A DNA stretch of 64,000 bases from Xenorhabdus budapestensis (GCF_002632465.1 NZ_NIBS01000001.1:279711-343710); one strand, 5' to 3'. Shown: positions 9,950 to 20,676, counted from the first letter of the stretch. Translations and numbers: made by a program. The notes: generated from the sequence alone by a model not told the origin.

Positions 9950-12103
9950 TTACTCCTGCTCTGCCATTTCTCTTAATGTGACAAAATCAGGTTTGCCACT
10001 AACAAATAAAGGTAATTGCTGCACATAGCGAATATCGCGTGGAACTGCCAGTTCAGGCATTCCAATTTCGCGTGCAACAACTAACATCGCATTTCTGTTC
10101 AGAACCGTATCTGTCGTGAACAGCACCAGAGCTTCACCTTTACTGTGATCACTTCTTGCCGTTGCTGCATGCAGAGCATCCGGTGAGATCCTTGAAGCAA
10201 TTTGCTCCACAGCTTCAAGAGAAATCATTTCACCTGCCAATTTAGCAAAACGCTTCACTCGCCCTTTAATCGTACAAAAACTCTCTTCATCAATAGAGAC
10301 AATATCACCTGTATCATACCAACCAAGCTGTAGATCCCCTTCAATATCTTCTGCGGCAGGTGGCTCAAGACGATCTGGAGCCTCAACCCGCAGATAACCT
10401 TTCATGATATTCGGGCCACGTAATTGCAAACGGCCGCCATATTCAATGCCCGGTACAGGCAGTAAGCGCGCTTCCATACCCGGCAAAATCCGTCCAACTG
10501 TACCTACTTTGGCAGCCATCGGGACATTAATTGACACAACGGGAGCGCATTCTGTCACGCCGTAACCTTCCAGAATACGGATACCAAATTTATCCTGCCA
10601 AACACGTTTGGTGTTTTCTGACAATTTTTCTGCACCTGCAACCACATAACGCAAGCGGGTAAAATCATAAGGGTGGGCAAAACGGGCATAGTTACCCAGA
10701 AAAGTTGAGGTTCCAAACAAGACAGTACAGTTTTGGTCATAGACTACTTCAGGAACAACACGATAATGCAGTGGATTTGGGTAAAGGAATACACGGCTTC
10801 CCGTCATCAAAGGGGTAAATAACCCGACTGTCAGCCCAAAGGCATGAAACAGGGGCAAAGATGACATGAAACGATCCTGTGGAGTAAAGTCTGCAATTGT
10901 TTTAATTTGCTCAACGTTAGCCAATAAACTGGCATGACTATGCACAACCCCTTTTGGCACACCTTCAGAACCTGAAGTAAACAGGATCAGCGCATCATCT
11001 TCTGGTTTCTGTGAAGGCAGAATAGCTTTAGTCGGGAAAATTAAATGCCAAAATATCCACAACTTATCGTCCCGTGTAATGGTATCTTTCAGATCTTCAA
11101 TATAGACCCAATTCGCTTCTGTTACCTGCTCAGGCAAATAGGTTAACTGCCCTTTTTCCAGAAATTGGCGAGAAGTCACAATGGTTTTGATTGTCGCCGC
11201 TTGTATGGCATTTTTAATACCACTACTTCCCGCCGTATAGTTCAACAAGGCAGGAACCCGCCCTCTCAGCGATGCACCGTATATAACAGCCACCATAACA
11301 GTGACATTAGGCAGCAAAAATCCTATTCTTTCATTTTCCTGAGTAAAACGTTCTAAGATCCGACTGACTCCCAATATTTTTTTCAATAATGTGTGATAAC
11401 TATCTTCTTTCAGTGCAGCATCTTCAATACAGGGTTTAAAACGACCAAAACGCTTTTGAGCTGTAAGATAAGCACTGAATAACGTCTCTTTCGGACGTGT
11501 CTGCATTCTCACATCCATCATGACAGCATGCAGTTTTTCTCCCGCCAAACGACGACGCGTTGACGAATCCGGTGCATCAGGCATCGGAAAATCCATGGCA
11601 GGTAAAATCTTGATGGTAATTTTAGGAAACCAATGAAGTTTCATAACGCCTTTCAGACGCCCGAAGATACTTTGTTCTGCACCATCAATACGGATAGGCA
11701 CAATTTTGGCATCTGACTTGGCTGCAATGAACGCTGCACCATCATAAACTTTCATCAAAGAGCCCGTTACTGTGATCCGGCCTTCAGGGAAAATCACGAT
11801 AGGCCGCCCATTATCGATCTCTTTAACTAGTGTCCTGATTGCCATTGAGTTCGTTGGATCCAGAGGCACAACATCCGCATAGGGTTTAATAAATTTGAGA
11901 AAGCTCCGTGTCGCAATATTAGAATAAATGGCAAATACGGGTTTCACTGGCAGAAAAAGCCCAACCAAAAGACCATCCAAAAAGGAAATATGATTGGGAG
12001 TAATAATACATTTGGGGTGTTTGAGATGCTTGTCATCACCTTCTACTGTAACTCTAAAGAGCACACGCACAAGTAATCGCAGAAACTTTAAGAGCATATC
12101 CAT
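9950..12103 (-). CDS. aas: Bifunctional 2-acyl-GPE acyltransferase / acyl-ACP synthetase Aas
   Basis: Aas reacylates lysophosphatidylethanolamine using acyl-ACP that it makes itself. The amino domain is a PlsC-type acyltransferase with motif NHISFLDG near residue 37 and the FPEGR motif near residue 104. The rest is an adenylate-forming domain with [17 protein letters not shown] near residue 370 and GWYDTGD near residue 590. Total length is 717 (E. coli 719). E. coli alignment favours the third residue, Met-3 (ATG at 12097), as an alternative start. It is co-transcribed with lplT. Confidence 0.95.
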   Translation of the reverse strand: MDMLLKFLRLLVRVLFRVTVEGDDKHLKHPKCIITPNHISFLDGLLVGLFLPVKPVFAIYSNIATRSFLKFIKPYADVVPLDPTNSMAIRTLVKEIDNGRPIVIFPEGRITVTGSLMKVYDGAAFIAAKSDAKIVPIRIDGAEQSIFGRLKGVMKLHWFPKITIKILPAMDFPMPDAPDSSTRRRLAGEKLHAVMMDVRMQTRPKETLFSAYLTAQKRFGRFKPCIEDAALKEDSYHTLLKKILGVSRILERFTQENERIGFLLPNVTVMVAVIYGASLRGRVPALLNYTAGSSGIKNAIQAATIKTIVTSRQFLEKGQLTYLPEQVTEANWVYIEDLKDTITRDDKLWIFWHLIFPTKAILPSQKPEDDALILFTSGSEGVPKGVVHSHASLLANVEQIKTIADFTPQDRFMSSLPLFHAFGLTVGLFTPLMTGSRVFLYPNPLHYRVVPEVVYDQNCTVLFGTSTFLGNYARFAHPYDFTRLRYVVAGAEKLSENTKRVWQDKFGIRILEGYGVTECAPVVSINVPMAAKVGTVGRILPGMEARLLPVPGIEYGGRLQLRGPNIMKGYLRVEAPDRLEPPAAEDIEGDLQLGWYDTGDIVSIDEESFCTIKGRVKRFAKLAGEMISLEAVEQIASRISPDALHAATARSDHSKGEALVLFTTDTVLNRNAMLVVAREIGMPELAVPRDIRYVQQLPLFVSGKPDFVTLREMAEQE

Positions 12104-12244
12104 ATCTCAATATAATTAAATAAAATTAAAGTGAGTAATAAATAGAGCGATACTATAAGAGGTATAAATGATCTGAGATATAGAATTTATTACTCATATA
12201 AAAAATAAACGTAAAAATAAAAAAATATATCAAATTATCTGTTT

Positions 12245-12760
12245 CTATTGCCTCAAAATATAACTTTTTATATCAAGAACGGTATTTTCTATTGATAGGG
12301 TAGCATCGACGATAAAATGTGCACATTCACGATATAATGGTTCTCTTTCTGCCAACACTCCGGCTATTTCTTCTGTTATAGACTTCCCGGTCAGACTGGG
12401 GCGCTGTGAATTTTCTGGATTATGAGACAACCGCTCTATCAGAACTTCTGCCGGGGCTTGCAGATAAATCACAATGCCATTTTGCCGCATATATTGCCGA
12501 TTTTCGGCTGCCAATACCATTCCACCGCCTGTAGAAATGACCCGGTTTTTCTGGCTAACAGCTTTCAATGTTTGGCTTTCCAACTTCCTAAAATAGTCCC
12601 AACCACGTTGCTCAACGAGGTCAGCAATAGTCATCCCGCATGAAATCTGAATATTTTCATCGGTGTCAACAAATTTATACGCTAACACTTCAGCCAACAA
12701 ATTACCTATTGTCGTCTTCCCTGCACCACGTGCACCTACGATAAATAGAGTTTGCTTCAT
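12245..12760 (-). CDS. aroL: Shikimate kinase II (AroL)
   Basis: AroL phosphorylates shikimate in aromatic amino acid synthesis. The ATG at 12760 gives 171 residues starting MKQTLFIVGARGAGKT, aligned with E. coli AroL; a longer frame from 12805 is unlikely. The Walker A motif GARGAGKT is at residues 9-16, DTD follows at about residue 32, and TGGG is near residue 78. The carboxyl half (NGIVIYLQAP..., RPSLTGK, LAEREPLYRECA) resembles AroL rather than AroK. It has a candidate TyrR box upstream and lies between aas and proA, not its E. coli site. Confidence 0.92.
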   Translation of the reverse strand: MKQTLFIVGARGAGKTTIGNLLAEVLAYKFVDTDENIQISCGMTIADLVEQRGWDYFRKLESQTLKAVSQKNRVISTGGGMVLAAENRQYMRQNGIVIYLQAPAEVLIERLSHNPENSQRPSLTGKSITEEIAGVLAEREPLYRECAHFIVDATLSIENTVLDIKSYILRQ

Positions 12761-12805
12761 TGTATTGTTTTTCCTGAAGGTCTGAGCCATTAAAGTTGAA
12801 TACAA

Positions 12806-12828
12806 AGTATAGTAACCAAATATTTACA
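12806..12828 (-). promoter_or_regulatory. Candidate -10 and TyrR box of aroL
   Basis: Read on the minus strand, TGTAAATATTTGGTTACT (12811-12828) fits the TyrR consensus TGTAAA-N6-TTTACA in its first half and keeps the essential G and C 14 bp apart. The second half is degenerate (4 of 6). It abuts a TATACT -10-like hexamer (12806-12811), about 50 bp upstream of the aroL ATG. E. coli aroL is TyrR-repressed, which makes the site plausible. Confidence 0.5.
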
Positions 12829-12874
12829 CTGATGTAAAAAATATATTTTTACCGCACTATTTTTATCACACTAA

Positions 12875-12902
12875 AAGCCACACTTAATGGTAAGTGTGGC
12901 TT
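12875..12902 (-). terminator. proBA terminator
   Basis: A 12-bp stem (AAGCCACACTTA/TAAGTGTGGCTT, loop ATGG) lies 38 bp past the proA stop. On the minus strand it is followed by TTTAGTG, so the T-run is short. Position and stem quality support it as the end of the proBA operon. Confidence 0.75.
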
Positions 12903-12939
12903 GTTCTGATTTAAAAATTACTAAAACAGAATATTGCCA

Positions 12940-14193
12940 TTAACGACGGGTAAGGTAATCTCCGTAACCAATCCATTTATAAGTCGTCAATGCATCCAGT
13001 CCCATTGGACCTCTGGAGTGTAGTTTCTGGGTACTGACAGCAACCTCTGCCCCTAAACCAAACTGACCGCCATCAGTAAAACGTGTACTGGCATTTACAT
13101 ATACAGCCGAAGAGTCTACATGACGAATAAAATAGTCTGCATGCTGTAAAGATTCTGTCAAAATAGCATCCGAATGGGCTGTACCATGAGTACGGATATG
13201 TTCAATAGCTTTATCAATATCGCTGACAATTTCTACATTCATATCCAATGACAGCCATTCATCGCAATAGTCTTCTTCTGTCACTTCAACAACTTTTGCC
13301 GGGCCATCTTTCAGTAACGCCATAGCCGACGTCCCTGCATGCAGTGTTACTCCCTGCTCTTTCATTCTGACACTTAATGCCGGCAGAAAGTCAGCAGCTA
13401 TCTTCTCATGCACCAGCAGAGTTTCCAAAGCATTACAGGCACTTGGGCGTTGAACTTTTGCATTGGTGATAACGCCCAATGCTTTTTCGAAATTCACATG
13501 TTCATCGACAAACGTGTGACAAACACCTATTCCTCCAGTGATAACCGGAATAGTGGATTGTTCTCGGCAAAGTTTATGCAACCCAGCACCACCTCGCGGG
13601 ATCAGCATGTCAATATAGCGATCCATTTTCAATAATTCGGCAACCAGTTCACGATCAGGTTTATTAATCACCTGTACAGCAGTGGCAGTTAAACCACTTT
13701 GTTCCAATGCTTGTTGGATCACTTTAACCATTGCCTGATTGGTATGATGGGTTTCCTTACCACCACGTAGTATCACTGCATTCCCTGTTTTCAGGCATAA
13801 TGATGCCACATCAATAGTGACATTGGGACGAGCTTCATAAATTACGCCAATTACGCCAAGAGGGACACGGCAGCGGCTCAGTTGCAACCCATTATCCAGC
13901 AGTTGTCCATCCATCACCTGCCCCACAGGATCAGCCAAGCGACAAACCTGACGCACATCATTAGCAATTGCTTTCAACCGTTCAGGAGTCAGCAATAACC
14001 GATCAAGTAATGCCTCATTCATACCCTGTTGACGGGCTTGTTCCATATCCTGCTGATTAGCAGCAAGGATCTCTTCTGTTTCCTGTTCAAGTAAATCAGC
14101 AATATGACTCAACGCCTGATTTTTCTGACTGGTGCTCAATTGAGCCAGTTGCCATGATGCTGATTTGGCTGCTTTTCCCATCTGCTCTAGCAT
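12940..14193 (-). CDS. proA: Gamma-glutamyl phosphate reductase ProA
   Basis: ProA reduces gamma-glutamyl phosphate to glutamate semialdehyde with NADPH, the second step of proline synthesis. It has 417 residues, exactly the E. coli length. It begins [18 protein letters not shown] and carries the aldehyde-dehydrogenase-type cysteine in [15 protein letters not shown]. It follows proB by 10 bp in the same operon. The third enzyme, proC, is at 53.6 kb. Confidence 0.98.
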   Translation of the reverse strand: MLEQMGKAAKSASWQLAQLSTSQKNQALSHIADLLEQETEEILAANQQDMEQARQQGMNEALLDRLLLTPERLKAIANDVRQVCRLADPVGQVMDGQLLDNGLQLSRCRVPLGVIGVIYEARPNVTIDVASLCLKTGNAVILRGGKETHHTNQAMVKVIQQALEQSGLTATAVQVINKPDRELVAELLKMDRYIDMLIPRGGAGLHKLCREQSTIPVITGGIGVCHTFVDEHVNFEKALGVITNAKVQRPSACNALETLLVHEKIAADFLPALSVRMKEQGVTLHAGTSAMALLKDGPAKVVEVTEEDYCDEWLSLDMNVEIVSDIDKAIEHIRTHGTAHSDAILTESLQHADYFIRHVDSSAVYVNASTRFTDGGQFGLGAEVAVSTQKLHSRGPMGLDALTTYKWIGYGDYLTRR

Positions 14194-14203
14194 GGTGGAA
14201 TCC

Positions 14204-15307
14204 TTAACTTACGATCATATCATCACGGTGCACAGCAACTGCACCATATTCATAACCCAATATCTGGCAGATTTTCTGTGAATGGTGACCTGCAATCAGG
14301 CGTAAAGCGTCACTGTTGTAACGGCATACACCATGGGCTAACTTCTTGCCGGATAAGCTACAGATGCGGACAACTTCACCACGGGAAAAATCACCTGCAA
14401 CACGTCTGATCCCTTTCGGCAGTAAAGAGCTGCCTTTCTCAAGAATGGCAGATTCTGCGCCATCATCAACGATGATTTCTCCCGCAGAAGGTGCACCGAA
14501 GATCCAGCGCTTACGATTTTCCATCGGACTGGTCAAGCCATGGAAACGTGTACCAACCGATTTGTCCTCAATCACATCAGCAACGACATTAGCTCTATTA
14601 CCCGCAGCAATAATCACATCAATTCCGGCACGCCCTGCAACACCTGCGGCCTGAAGTTTTGTTGCCATACCACCGGTTCCAAGACCTGAAACGCTGTCCC
14701 CGGCCATCATTTTGAGTTCATCACTGATATCATGCACTTCACGAATGAGTTCCGCGTCAGGATTATTACGGGGATCGGCAGTATATAACCCTTCCATGTC
14801 TGTCAGAAGCAACAATTTATCCGCACTGCCCAGAATTGCCGCCAAAGCAGAAAGGTTATCATTATCACCCACTTTTATCTCTGCTGTTGCAACTGCATCA
14901 TTCTCATTAATAATAGGGATAATCTGGTTATCAAGTAGTGCATGAAGTGTATCCCTTGCATTCAGGAAACGTTCACGATCTTCCAGATCTGCCCGTGTTA
15001 ACAACATTTGGCCGACATGAATACCATAAATGGAGAAAAGCTGCTCCCATAATTGGATCAACCGGCTTTGCCCTACAGCAGCAAACAACTGTTTTGAAGC
15101 AATTGTCGCCGGCAGCTCCGGATAACCAAGATGTTCCCGACCCGCTGCAATTGCACCGGAAGTCACAATAATGATACGGTGACCTTTTTCATGTTGCTGC
15201 GCGCATTGCCGAACCAACTCCACCATATGAGCACGATTTAAACGACGGGAACCACCAGTCAGTACACTCGTCCCCAGTTTCACAACCAATGTTTGACTGT
15301 CATTCAT
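14204..15307 (-). CDS. proB: Glutamate 5-kinase ProB
   Basis: ProB phosphorylates glutamate and is feedback-inhibited by proline, committing carbon to proline, also an osmoprotectant. The ATG at 15307 ([19 protein letters not shown]) gives 367 residues as in E. coli and has AGGA 5 bp upstream; the frame extends further to 15331. An amino-acid kinase domain (residues 1-260, with [11 protein letters not shown] and [12 protein letters not shown]) is followed by a carboxyl PUA domain ([11 protein letters not shown]... to the end). phoE, found beside proB in E. coli, is absent. Confidence 0.97.
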   Translation of the reverse strand: MNDSQTLVVKLGTSVLTGGSRRLNRAHMVELVRQCAQQHEKGHRIIIVTSGAIAAGREHLGYPELPATIASKQLFAAVGQSRLIQLWEQLFSIYGIHVGQMLLTRADLEDRERFLNARDTLHALLDNQIIPIINENDAVATAEIKVGDNDNLSALAAILGSADKLLLLTDMEGLYTADPRNNPDAELIREVHDISDELKMMAGDSVSGLGTGGMATKLQAAGVAGRAGIDVIIAAGNRANVVADVIEDKSVGTRFHGLTSPMENRKRWIFGAPSAGEIIVDDGAESAILEKGSSLLPKGIRRVAGDFSRGEVVRICSLSGKKLAHGVCRYNSDALRLIAGHHSQKICQILGYEYGAVAVHRDDMIVS

Positions 15308-15393
15308 CATATTCCTGCCATTACCATTCATTTGAAAAATAAATAAGACACAGTAAATTTAAAAAAACAGAGCTCAGTTTTAGCAGGAGAGAA

Positions 15394-15417
15394 GCGTCAT
15401 GCCAACTGGCATAACGC
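15394..15417. other. Hairpin in crl-proB spacer
   Basis: GCGTCATGCC-AACT-GGCATAACGC forms a 10-bp stem with one mismatch. Neither strand has a following T-run on the side where crl or proB would need it, so it is recorded only as an inverted repeat, possibly an RNA-end stabiliser for crl. Confidence 0.45.
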
Positions 15418-15445
15418 AAAATTCAAAAAAAATTCATGCCAAAAT

Positions 15446-15835
15446 TTAAACCTGAGGAGTGACAGTGTTGCCGGATGGGATCAGCGTCAGTTTGAAGGTA
15501 TCAAGAGAATTGGACAGACGTTTGTGAAACGCCTGCAATGTTGATTCAAGATGCTTAAGATCAACTTCTTTTTTGATACTCATTGGTTGCCACTCACCAT
15601 GTTTATCAAACAGACCTATCTGATAGTTATAAACAAACCCTTTTTCCTGTAATTCCAATTCTAACCACCATCCCCAAAACTCTCGTTTTTCTGGGGCTGC
15701 TTTTGCACTCACGCAAACAGCCAGACAATCAAAAAAGAAGTAGTGATTTTGGCATTTTAATTCGCGTAAGTAGGGCCCTAATGCAGAAAAACTCTTTAAC
15801 AACTTATTTCTGGAATAACTTGCGGGTACAGTCAT
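15446..15835 (-). CDS. crl: Sigma-S holoenzyme assembly factor Crl
   Basis: Crl binds sigma-S and promotes its assembly with core RNA polymerase, tuning stationary-phase expression. The 129-residue product (E. coli 133) retains the conserved block HYFFFDCLAVCVSAKAAPEK followed by REFWGWWLELE. The carboxyl tail is shorter and divergent (IPSGNTVTPQV). An AGGAGACC-like ribosome site precedes the ATG. frsA lies 73 bp upstream in the same direction. Confidence 0.95.
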   Translation of the reverse strand: MTVPASYSRNKLLKSFSALGPYLRELKCQNHYFFFDCLAVCVSAKAAPEKREFWGWWLELELQEKGFVYNYQIGLFDKHGEWQPMSIKKEVDLKHLESTLQAFHKRLSNSLDTFKLTLIPSGNTVTPQV

Positions 15836-15908
15836 ACAAAGGTCTCCTTTATAAACAGAAGCACATTTGTATCAAATGATTAAAAAATTTCAACTATTAA
15901 ATTTAAGT

Positions 15909-17156
15909 TTAGTCAACTTTATCTTTCAACCATACACTTGATTCGTGTAATGCCCTACTGAAACCACTGTAGACAGGCGTTGACGGAATTGCCAATAAGG
16001 AGCCATCCATTGATGATCTAGCAATAAGTTTTGAGTCTTCTCTTGGGCTGAAAATATCATCTTTCCAATATACCGAAAACATTGGCACAGAACAGCGACG
16101 CCCCAGTAGTCCTTGATTTTTCAAAGAATAACAGCTCAGTTCTGAACGCAGAGCAGCCTCATCAACATGGTAAATGCCCAGACGACTGGCAATTACATCT
16201 TTGTACATTGACGGAATTTTCTGCTGCAACTTCTCACCATGCAGTAGTTCATGAACAACCGGGCTGACCACAGCCACTCCCTTAATAAGATGAGGTTCCA
16301 GATATGCAAGACGAACAGCAATATTGGCACCAAAACGAAAACCAAAAATACCCACTCTTGTATGGTCAATCCACGGAACAGTTTTTAATTGTTGCAATAC
16401 TTGTTGATGAAGAGCGCAGGTATCCTGTGTCAATGTAAACTTGGCTGAATAACCTACAGAAGGCATATCTACCGTCAACATTGCAAAACCTAACGGTGAG
16501 AAATGTTCCCGAAACAATCGCCAACAATCACTTTGCAGACTATCAAGACTGGCACAAACGAGTATTGTCGGACACGGCCCCTGAACACCTGAAGGAATAT
16601 GCAGTAAACCAGTAACAGTTTTACCTTCTTCTAACCGAAATTTCAGTTTTTTCAATTGATAATCGGAGAAATGTGCTGCATTTTCATAAGCTTTATTAGC
16701 TAGGGAAACAGCCTGATCTGCCAACTCGTCACCACGCAGATGGGGATAAGCGGCAATGCTGTATAACATTGAGGCTTTTAACCAACATTCACTGGTTTTG
16801 GATCCCTGTTCAGCATGCTGTGCTTTCTGCTGCCAGAACATTGCCTGTTGTGACCATTCAAATGCCCAATTCCCTTTACGATAGCCAACCACTGTGTCCA
16901 ATAAATGGTCATGACTGCGTTCAGCATTTGTCACTGCAATCCTGCTGAGAACATCTTGAATTTCCAGCGGATTTATCCCCCTCCAGATCCAAGCGAGCCA
17001 ATTAATCATGCGATACCAGCGTTCCTGGCGCTCTCCACTGAGCATTTTATTACTGATGTTAGTCGCTTGTGGACAAACGTATTTTACCAGTGTGGAAGTT
17101 TCCGGATGTTTAACCTGAGGTTTAAACAGCGATTCTGAGAGGTTCTGTTTAGTCAT
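15909..17156 (-). CDS. frsA: FrsA-family esterase
   Basis: FrsA (YafA) is an alpha/beta-hydrolase fold protein with esterase activity. In Vibrio and E. coli it has been linked to glucose PTS enzyme IIA and fermentation control. The 415-residue protein matches the E. coli 414-residue protein in its start MTKQNLSESLFKPQVKHPETSTLV, its GFRFGANIAVRLAYLE nucleophile-elbow region (no serine in the usual GxSxG position) and its QGLLGRRC block. The gpt-frsA-crl order is ancestral. Confidence 0.93.
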   Translation of the reverse strand: MTKQNLSESLFKPQVKHPETSTLVKYVCPQATNISNKMLSGERQERWYRMINWLAWIWRGINPLEIQDVLSRIAVTNAERSHDHLLDTVVGYRKGNWAFEWSQQAMFWQQKAQHAEQGSKTSECWLKASMLYSIAAYPHLRGDELADQAVSLANKAYENAAHFSDYQLKKLKFRLEEGKTVTGLLHIPSGVQGPCPTILVCASLDSLQSDCWRLFREHFSPLGFAMLTVDMPSVGYSAKFTLTQDTCALHQQVLQQLKTVPWIDHTRVGIFGFRFGANIAVRLAYLEPHLIKGVAVVSPVVHELLHGEKLQQKIPSMYKDVIASRLGIYHVDEAALRSELSCYSLKNQGLLGRRCSVPMFSVYWKDDIFSPREDSKLIARSSMDGSLLAIPSTPVYSGFSRALHESSVWLKDKVD

Positions 17157-17228
17157 GGCAAAAGAAATTTATCACTGCTTATTATAAAAGTACCCAATAG
17201 ATTTCGAATTGCATTGCAGTAGCAAGAG

Positions 17229-17266
17229 AAAAATCCCCAGATGCATAGACAACTATATGACTGGGG
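17229..17266 (-). terminator. Candidate gpt terminator
   Basis: On the minus strand CCCCAG and CTGGGG (17235-17266) enclose a 20-nt loop that can form a small inner CATA/TATG stem. ATTTTTCTCTT follows. It lies 66 bp past the gpt stop, just beyond a repeat copy. Confidence 0.65.
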
Positions 17267-17298
17267 TAGCTATGAAGAGTAGCGCAACCAATTAAAGG

Positions 17299-17323
17299 GC
17301 AACTTGAAAGACGAGGGGTATAG
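17299..17323. repeat. Half copy of a dispersed intergenic repeat
   Basis: The minus-strand reading TATACCCCTCGTCTTTCAAG (continuing TTGC) matches the left half of the repeat at 48627-48684. It is a partial copy in the opposite orientation, lying 9 bp past the gpt stop and between gpt and its terminator. Confidence 0.6.
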
Positions 17324-17331
17324 TATAATTA

Positions 17332-17787
17332 TTATTCACAAATAGGTGGAATAAACATCACGCCCATATCCCACGGCTGTTCAATCCATATGTTTTGAGG
17401 AACATCAACTACATAATCATCCACTAACGGACGGCCAGCAGGTTTAGCAAAAATCGTCACAAAGTGCGCTTTTGGATACATCTCACGGAGTACCTGAGCA
17501 GTGCCTCCGGTATCAACCAAATCATCAACGATGATAAAGCCTTCCCCATTCCCTTCAGCTTTTTTCAATACCTTTAACTCACACTGATTATCATGGTCAT
17601 AGCTGGAAATACAAACTGTATCCACATGACGGATCCCCAGTTCACGAGCCAATAATGCTCCAGGTACAAGCCCGCCACGACTTACAGCAATAATGCCTTT
17701 CCACTGCTCTACGGGAAGTAAACGTTGTGCCAGTTTACGGGCATGTATTTGCAACATATCCCACGTTACGACATATTTTTCGCTCAT
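17332..17787 (-). CDS. gpt: Xanthine-guanine phosphoribosyltransferase
   Basis: Gpt salvages guanine and xanthine with PRPP to GMP and XMP. The 151-residue protein (E. coli 152) carries the PRPP-binding motif [14 protein letters not shown] around residues 84-97 and the conserved [22 protein letters not shown] segment near residue 31. The end [16 protein letters not shown] is typical. It is divergent from pepD, with 262 bp between the two starts. Confidence 0.97.
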   Translation of the reverse strand: MSEKYVVTWDMLQIHARKLAQRLLPVEQWKGIIAVSRGGLVPGALLARELGIRHVDTVCISSYDHDNQCELKVLKKAEGNGEGFIIVDDLVDTGGTAQVLREMYPKAHFVTIFAKPAGRPLVDDYVVDVPQNIWIEQPWDMGVMFIPPICE

Positions 17788-18049
17788 AAAATTTGATCCT
17801 GGAAACTAAGAAAATCTCAGAAAAGAGTTTGTTGCGGAATAAAGGTTGCGCGAGATTATAGTGATTTAGGCGAGCAAAAACCAGCAAAAACAAGGGAACA
17901 TCCTGATCCTGATTGCGCATTATTTACAAGAAAATGGTATTCTCAGGCAAGAGCATAGACACTGGGCAGCTCAAGATGATAAAAGCCCCCGATATGTCAA
18001 ACATTATATACTTCCCATTTCATCAAGATGCAGTTATAGGAGATCTGAC

Positions 18050-19510
18050 GTGTCCGAATTATCAACACTATCCCCTCAGCCATTATGGGATATTTTTGCT
18101 AAAATTTGCTCCATCCCACACCCATCCTATCATGAAGAAGAACTGGCCACTCACATCGTTGAATGGGCCAAAAACAGAAATTTCCATGTTGAGCGCGATG
18201 AAGTCGGTAATATCCTGATCAGAAAACCGGCCACAAAAGGCATGGAAAACCGCAAGACGGTTGTACTTCAAGCTCATCTTGATATGGTTCCTCAAAAAAA
18301 TAATGATACACAACACAATTTTACGAAAGATCCTATCCGTCCTTACATTGACGGTGACTGGATAACGGCTGAAGGTACAACATTAGGGGCAGATAATGGT
18401 ATTGGTATGGCTTCCGCCTTGGCAGTGCTAGCAGATGAATCTGTCAAACACGGCCCGCTGGAAGTTTTACTGACCATGACTGAAGAAGCAGGTATGGATG
18501 GTGCATTCGGCCTTCAACCCGGCTGGTTACAAGCTGATATTCTGATAAATACTGATTCAGAAGAAGAAGGCGAAATCTATATGGGTTGTGCGGGTGGTAT
18601 TGATTTTGTCTCAACGATAACACTCTCCCGCGAGTCTCTGCCAGCAAACTATCAAACTCTGCAACTAACGCTGAAAGGCTTAAAAGGCGGTCATTCCGGT
18701 GGTGATATCCACTTAGGATTAGGTAACGCTAACAAATTACTGGCTCGTTTCCTCGCTACATATACAGAAGAACTTGACCTGAAATTGATTCATTTTCAGG
18801 GAGGGACACTGCGCAATGCTATTCCTCGTGAAGGCTCTACTATCATTGCCGTGCCAGTAGAACAGTGCCAAAAGCTACATCAGTTAAAAAATAATTATCT
18901 GGAAACATTGAAAAATGAATATGCGGTTGCTGAAGCGAATTTGACTCTCTTATTAGACGAAATTGAAACTTCATCACCAGCATTGACAGCAGATTGCCAG
19001 TCTCGTTTTATCTCTATGTTAAACACCATGCCTAACGGTGTTATCCGTATGAGCGATGTCGCTAAAGGTGTCGTAGAAACATCCCTGAACGTAGGTGTTG
19101 TTAATATGGAAGCAGACAAAGTGGAAATTATCTGTCTGATCCGTTCATTAATTGAAAGTGGTAAAGCTTATGTTGTCGGAATGCTGAATTCTCTGGCAAA
19201 ACTGTCCGGCGCAGAAACAACAGCAAGTGGTGGTTATCCGGGCTGGCAGCCGGATGCTAATTCTCCGGTTATGCATTTAGTCCGCGAAACTTATCACCAA
19301 CTGTTCGACAACACTCCGAATATTATGGTGATCCACGCAGGTCTGGAATGTGGGTTGTTTAAAAAACCATATCCAGATATGGATATGGTCTCCATTGGCC
19401 CAACCATTCGTGGCGCGCATTCACCTGATGAAAGAGTTCACATTAAGAGTGTTGGTCAGTATTGGCAATTGCTGACTGCCATTCTGAAATCAATTCCGGT
19501 AAAAGAGTAA
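18050..19510 (+). CDS. pepD: Aminoacyl-histidine dipeptidase PepD
   Basis: PepD (peptidase D, M20 family) is a cytosolic metallo-dipeptidase that hydrolyses Xaa-His and other dipeptides. Translation starts at a GTG with AGGAG eight bases upstream, giving 486 residues (E. coli 485) beginning VSELSTLSPQPLWDIFAKIC. Metal-site signatures include LQAHLDMVPQ near residue 78, LGADNGIGMASALAV near residue 115 and LTMTEEAGMDGAFG near residue 146. The carboxyl MDMVSIGPTIRGAHSPDE segment is conserved. Confidence 0.97.
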   Translation: MSELSTLSPQPLWDIFAKICSIPHPSYHEEELATHIVEWAKNRNFHVERDEVGNILIRKPATKGMENRKTVVLQAHLDMVPQKNNDTQHNFTKDPIRPYIDGDWITAEGTTLGADNGIGMASALAVLADESVKHGPLEVLLTMTEEAGMDGAFGLQPGWLQADILINTDSEEEGEIYMGCAGGIDFVSTITLSRESLPANYQTLQLTLKGLKGGHSGGDIHLGLGNANKLLARFLATYTEELDLKLIHFQGGTLRNAIPREGSTIIAVPVEQCQKLHQLKNNYLETLKNEYAVAEANLTLLLDEIETSSPALTADCQSRFISMLNTMPNGVIRMSDVAKGVVETSLNVGVVNMEADKVEIICLIRSLIESGKAYVVGMLNSLAKLSGAETTASGGYPGWQPDANSPVMHLVRETYHQLFDNTPNIMVIHAGLECGLFKKPYPDMDMVSIGPTIRGAHSPDERVHIKSVGQYWQLLTAILKSIPVKE

Positions 19511-19519
19511 TATCGGCAC

Positions 19520-19555
19520 ATTCCCCTGCTCATAAGCAGGGGAATATTCTTTCTT
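19520..19555 (+). terminator. pepD terminator
   Basis: An 11-bp stem (ATTCCCCTGCT/AGCAGGGGAAT, loop CATA) begins 10 bp past the pepD stop and is followed by ATTCTTTCTT. It separates pepD from the convergent dinB. Confidence 0.85.
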
Positions 19556-19581
19556 ACACGCTTTCCCCATAACAGACAACA

Positions 19582-20637
19582 TTACCATTCCAACAATAAC
19601 TGCCGTTCCAGTTGTGGATTCTGTAATGTCACATGCAGGCCAACTAACCGAACACCCCGGCCTTCTCTGCGAATTTCCCAAGCCTGTCTGGCTATCCGAA
19701 GCAGATCCTGTTTATCTAATAGAGGATGAACATATTCCTGTGTCGTCAGTTGAAAATCATCAAATTTTAATTTAATGCCCTGACGAGCAATACGGAGATC
19801 GGGCTTGACCTTTCCCAACCGCTTTTCCAGTTCAGGGTAAAGATATTCAACCAATTCGGCACAATCACGCCAATCATGAATATCCTGCGCCAGTGTTTTT
19901 TCTACACCAACAGACTTACGTAAGCGCTCAGGCTTGATTAAACGCTCATCAATACCATGACAACGCTGCCAAAGTGCCAAGCCAAATTTCCCCAATTTTT
20001 TTATTAACTCTAACTTGTCATAGCGTTGCACATCCACACAGGTTTCCAAACCCATATCTGATAATCGATTAGCAGTTACTTTCCCCACGCCAGGAATTTT
20101 GTGTAATGGTAAAGATTGTACAAACTCTTCAACTTGTTCAGGAGCAATCACATATTGACCATTGGGTTTATTAATATCTGATGCAATTTTGGCCAGAAAT
20201 TTAACGGGTGCAACACCTGCCGAAGCAGTTAGTTGCAACTCCTTAAAAATTACCTGACGAATCTCTTTAGCAATTAACGTAGCGGAGCCATGACAATATT
20301 GGCAATCCGTTACATCCAGATAAGCCTCATCCAGAGAAAGTGGTTCAATCAGTTCGGTATAACGGGAAAAAATTTGGCGGATATGTTGAGAAACTTCTTT
20401 ATAGAACACCATTCGTCCTGAAATCACTTTCAATTGAGGACAAAGTTTCAATGCCATTGAGGTAGACATAGCGCTGTGTACGCCGAAACGGCGGGCAGGA
20501 TAATTGGCTGTACTGATAACACCTCGCCTGTCAGCGCTGCCACCAACAGCAATAGGAATATCGCGAAGTGATGGATTATCCCGCATTTCAATAGCAGCAA
20601 AAAAGCAGTCCATATCAATATGAATAATCTTGCGCAT
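19582..20637 (-). CDS. dinB: DNA polymerase IV DinB
   Basis: DinB is a Y-family translesion polymerase. The ATG at 20637 gives 351 residues, the E. coli length, starting MRKIIHIDMDCFFAAIEMRDN; GGAGAG lies upstream. Catalytic acidic residues are in the DMDCFF motif and in SLDEAYLDVTD near residue 101. The HhH region LHKIPGVGKVTANRL is near residue 180. The end LERQLLLEW resembles the beta-clamp-binding tail. The LexA box at 20661-20676 indicates SOS control. Confidence 0.97.
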   Translation of the reverse strand: MRKIIHIDMDCFFAAIEMRDNPSLRDIPIAVGGSADRRGVISTANYPARRFGVHSAMSTSMALKLCPQLKVISGRMVFYKEVSQHIRQIFSRYTELIEPLSLDEAYLDVTDCQYCHGSATLIAKEIRQVIFKELQLTASAGVAPVKFLAKIASDINKPNGQYVIAPEQVEEFVQSLPLHKIPGVGKVTANRLSDMGLETCVDVQRYDKLELIKKLGKFGLALWQRCHGIDERLIKPERLRKSVGVEKTLAQDIHDWRDCAELVEYLYPELEKRLGKVKPDLRIARQGIKLKFDDFQLTTQEYVHPLLDKQDLLRIARQAWEIRREGRGVRLVGLHVTLQNPQLERQLLLEW

Positions 20638-20660
20638 CTGATCTCTCCACGACAAAGAAA

Positions 20661-20676
20661 CTGTATAAAAATACAG
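20661..20676 (-). promoter_or_regulatory. LexA box of dinB
   Basis: CTGTATAAAAATACAG is a perfect CTGT-N8-ACAG LexA operator, 24 bp upstream of the dinB ATG. It extends to a longer palindrome (ACTGTAT...ATACAGT). Confidence 0.92.

Noticed and set aside
12785..12850. Second TyrR box in TGTAAA...TTTTTAC at 12834-12853
   Set aside because: The half-site spacing is 9 rather than 6 bp, so only the 12811-12828 site was kept.
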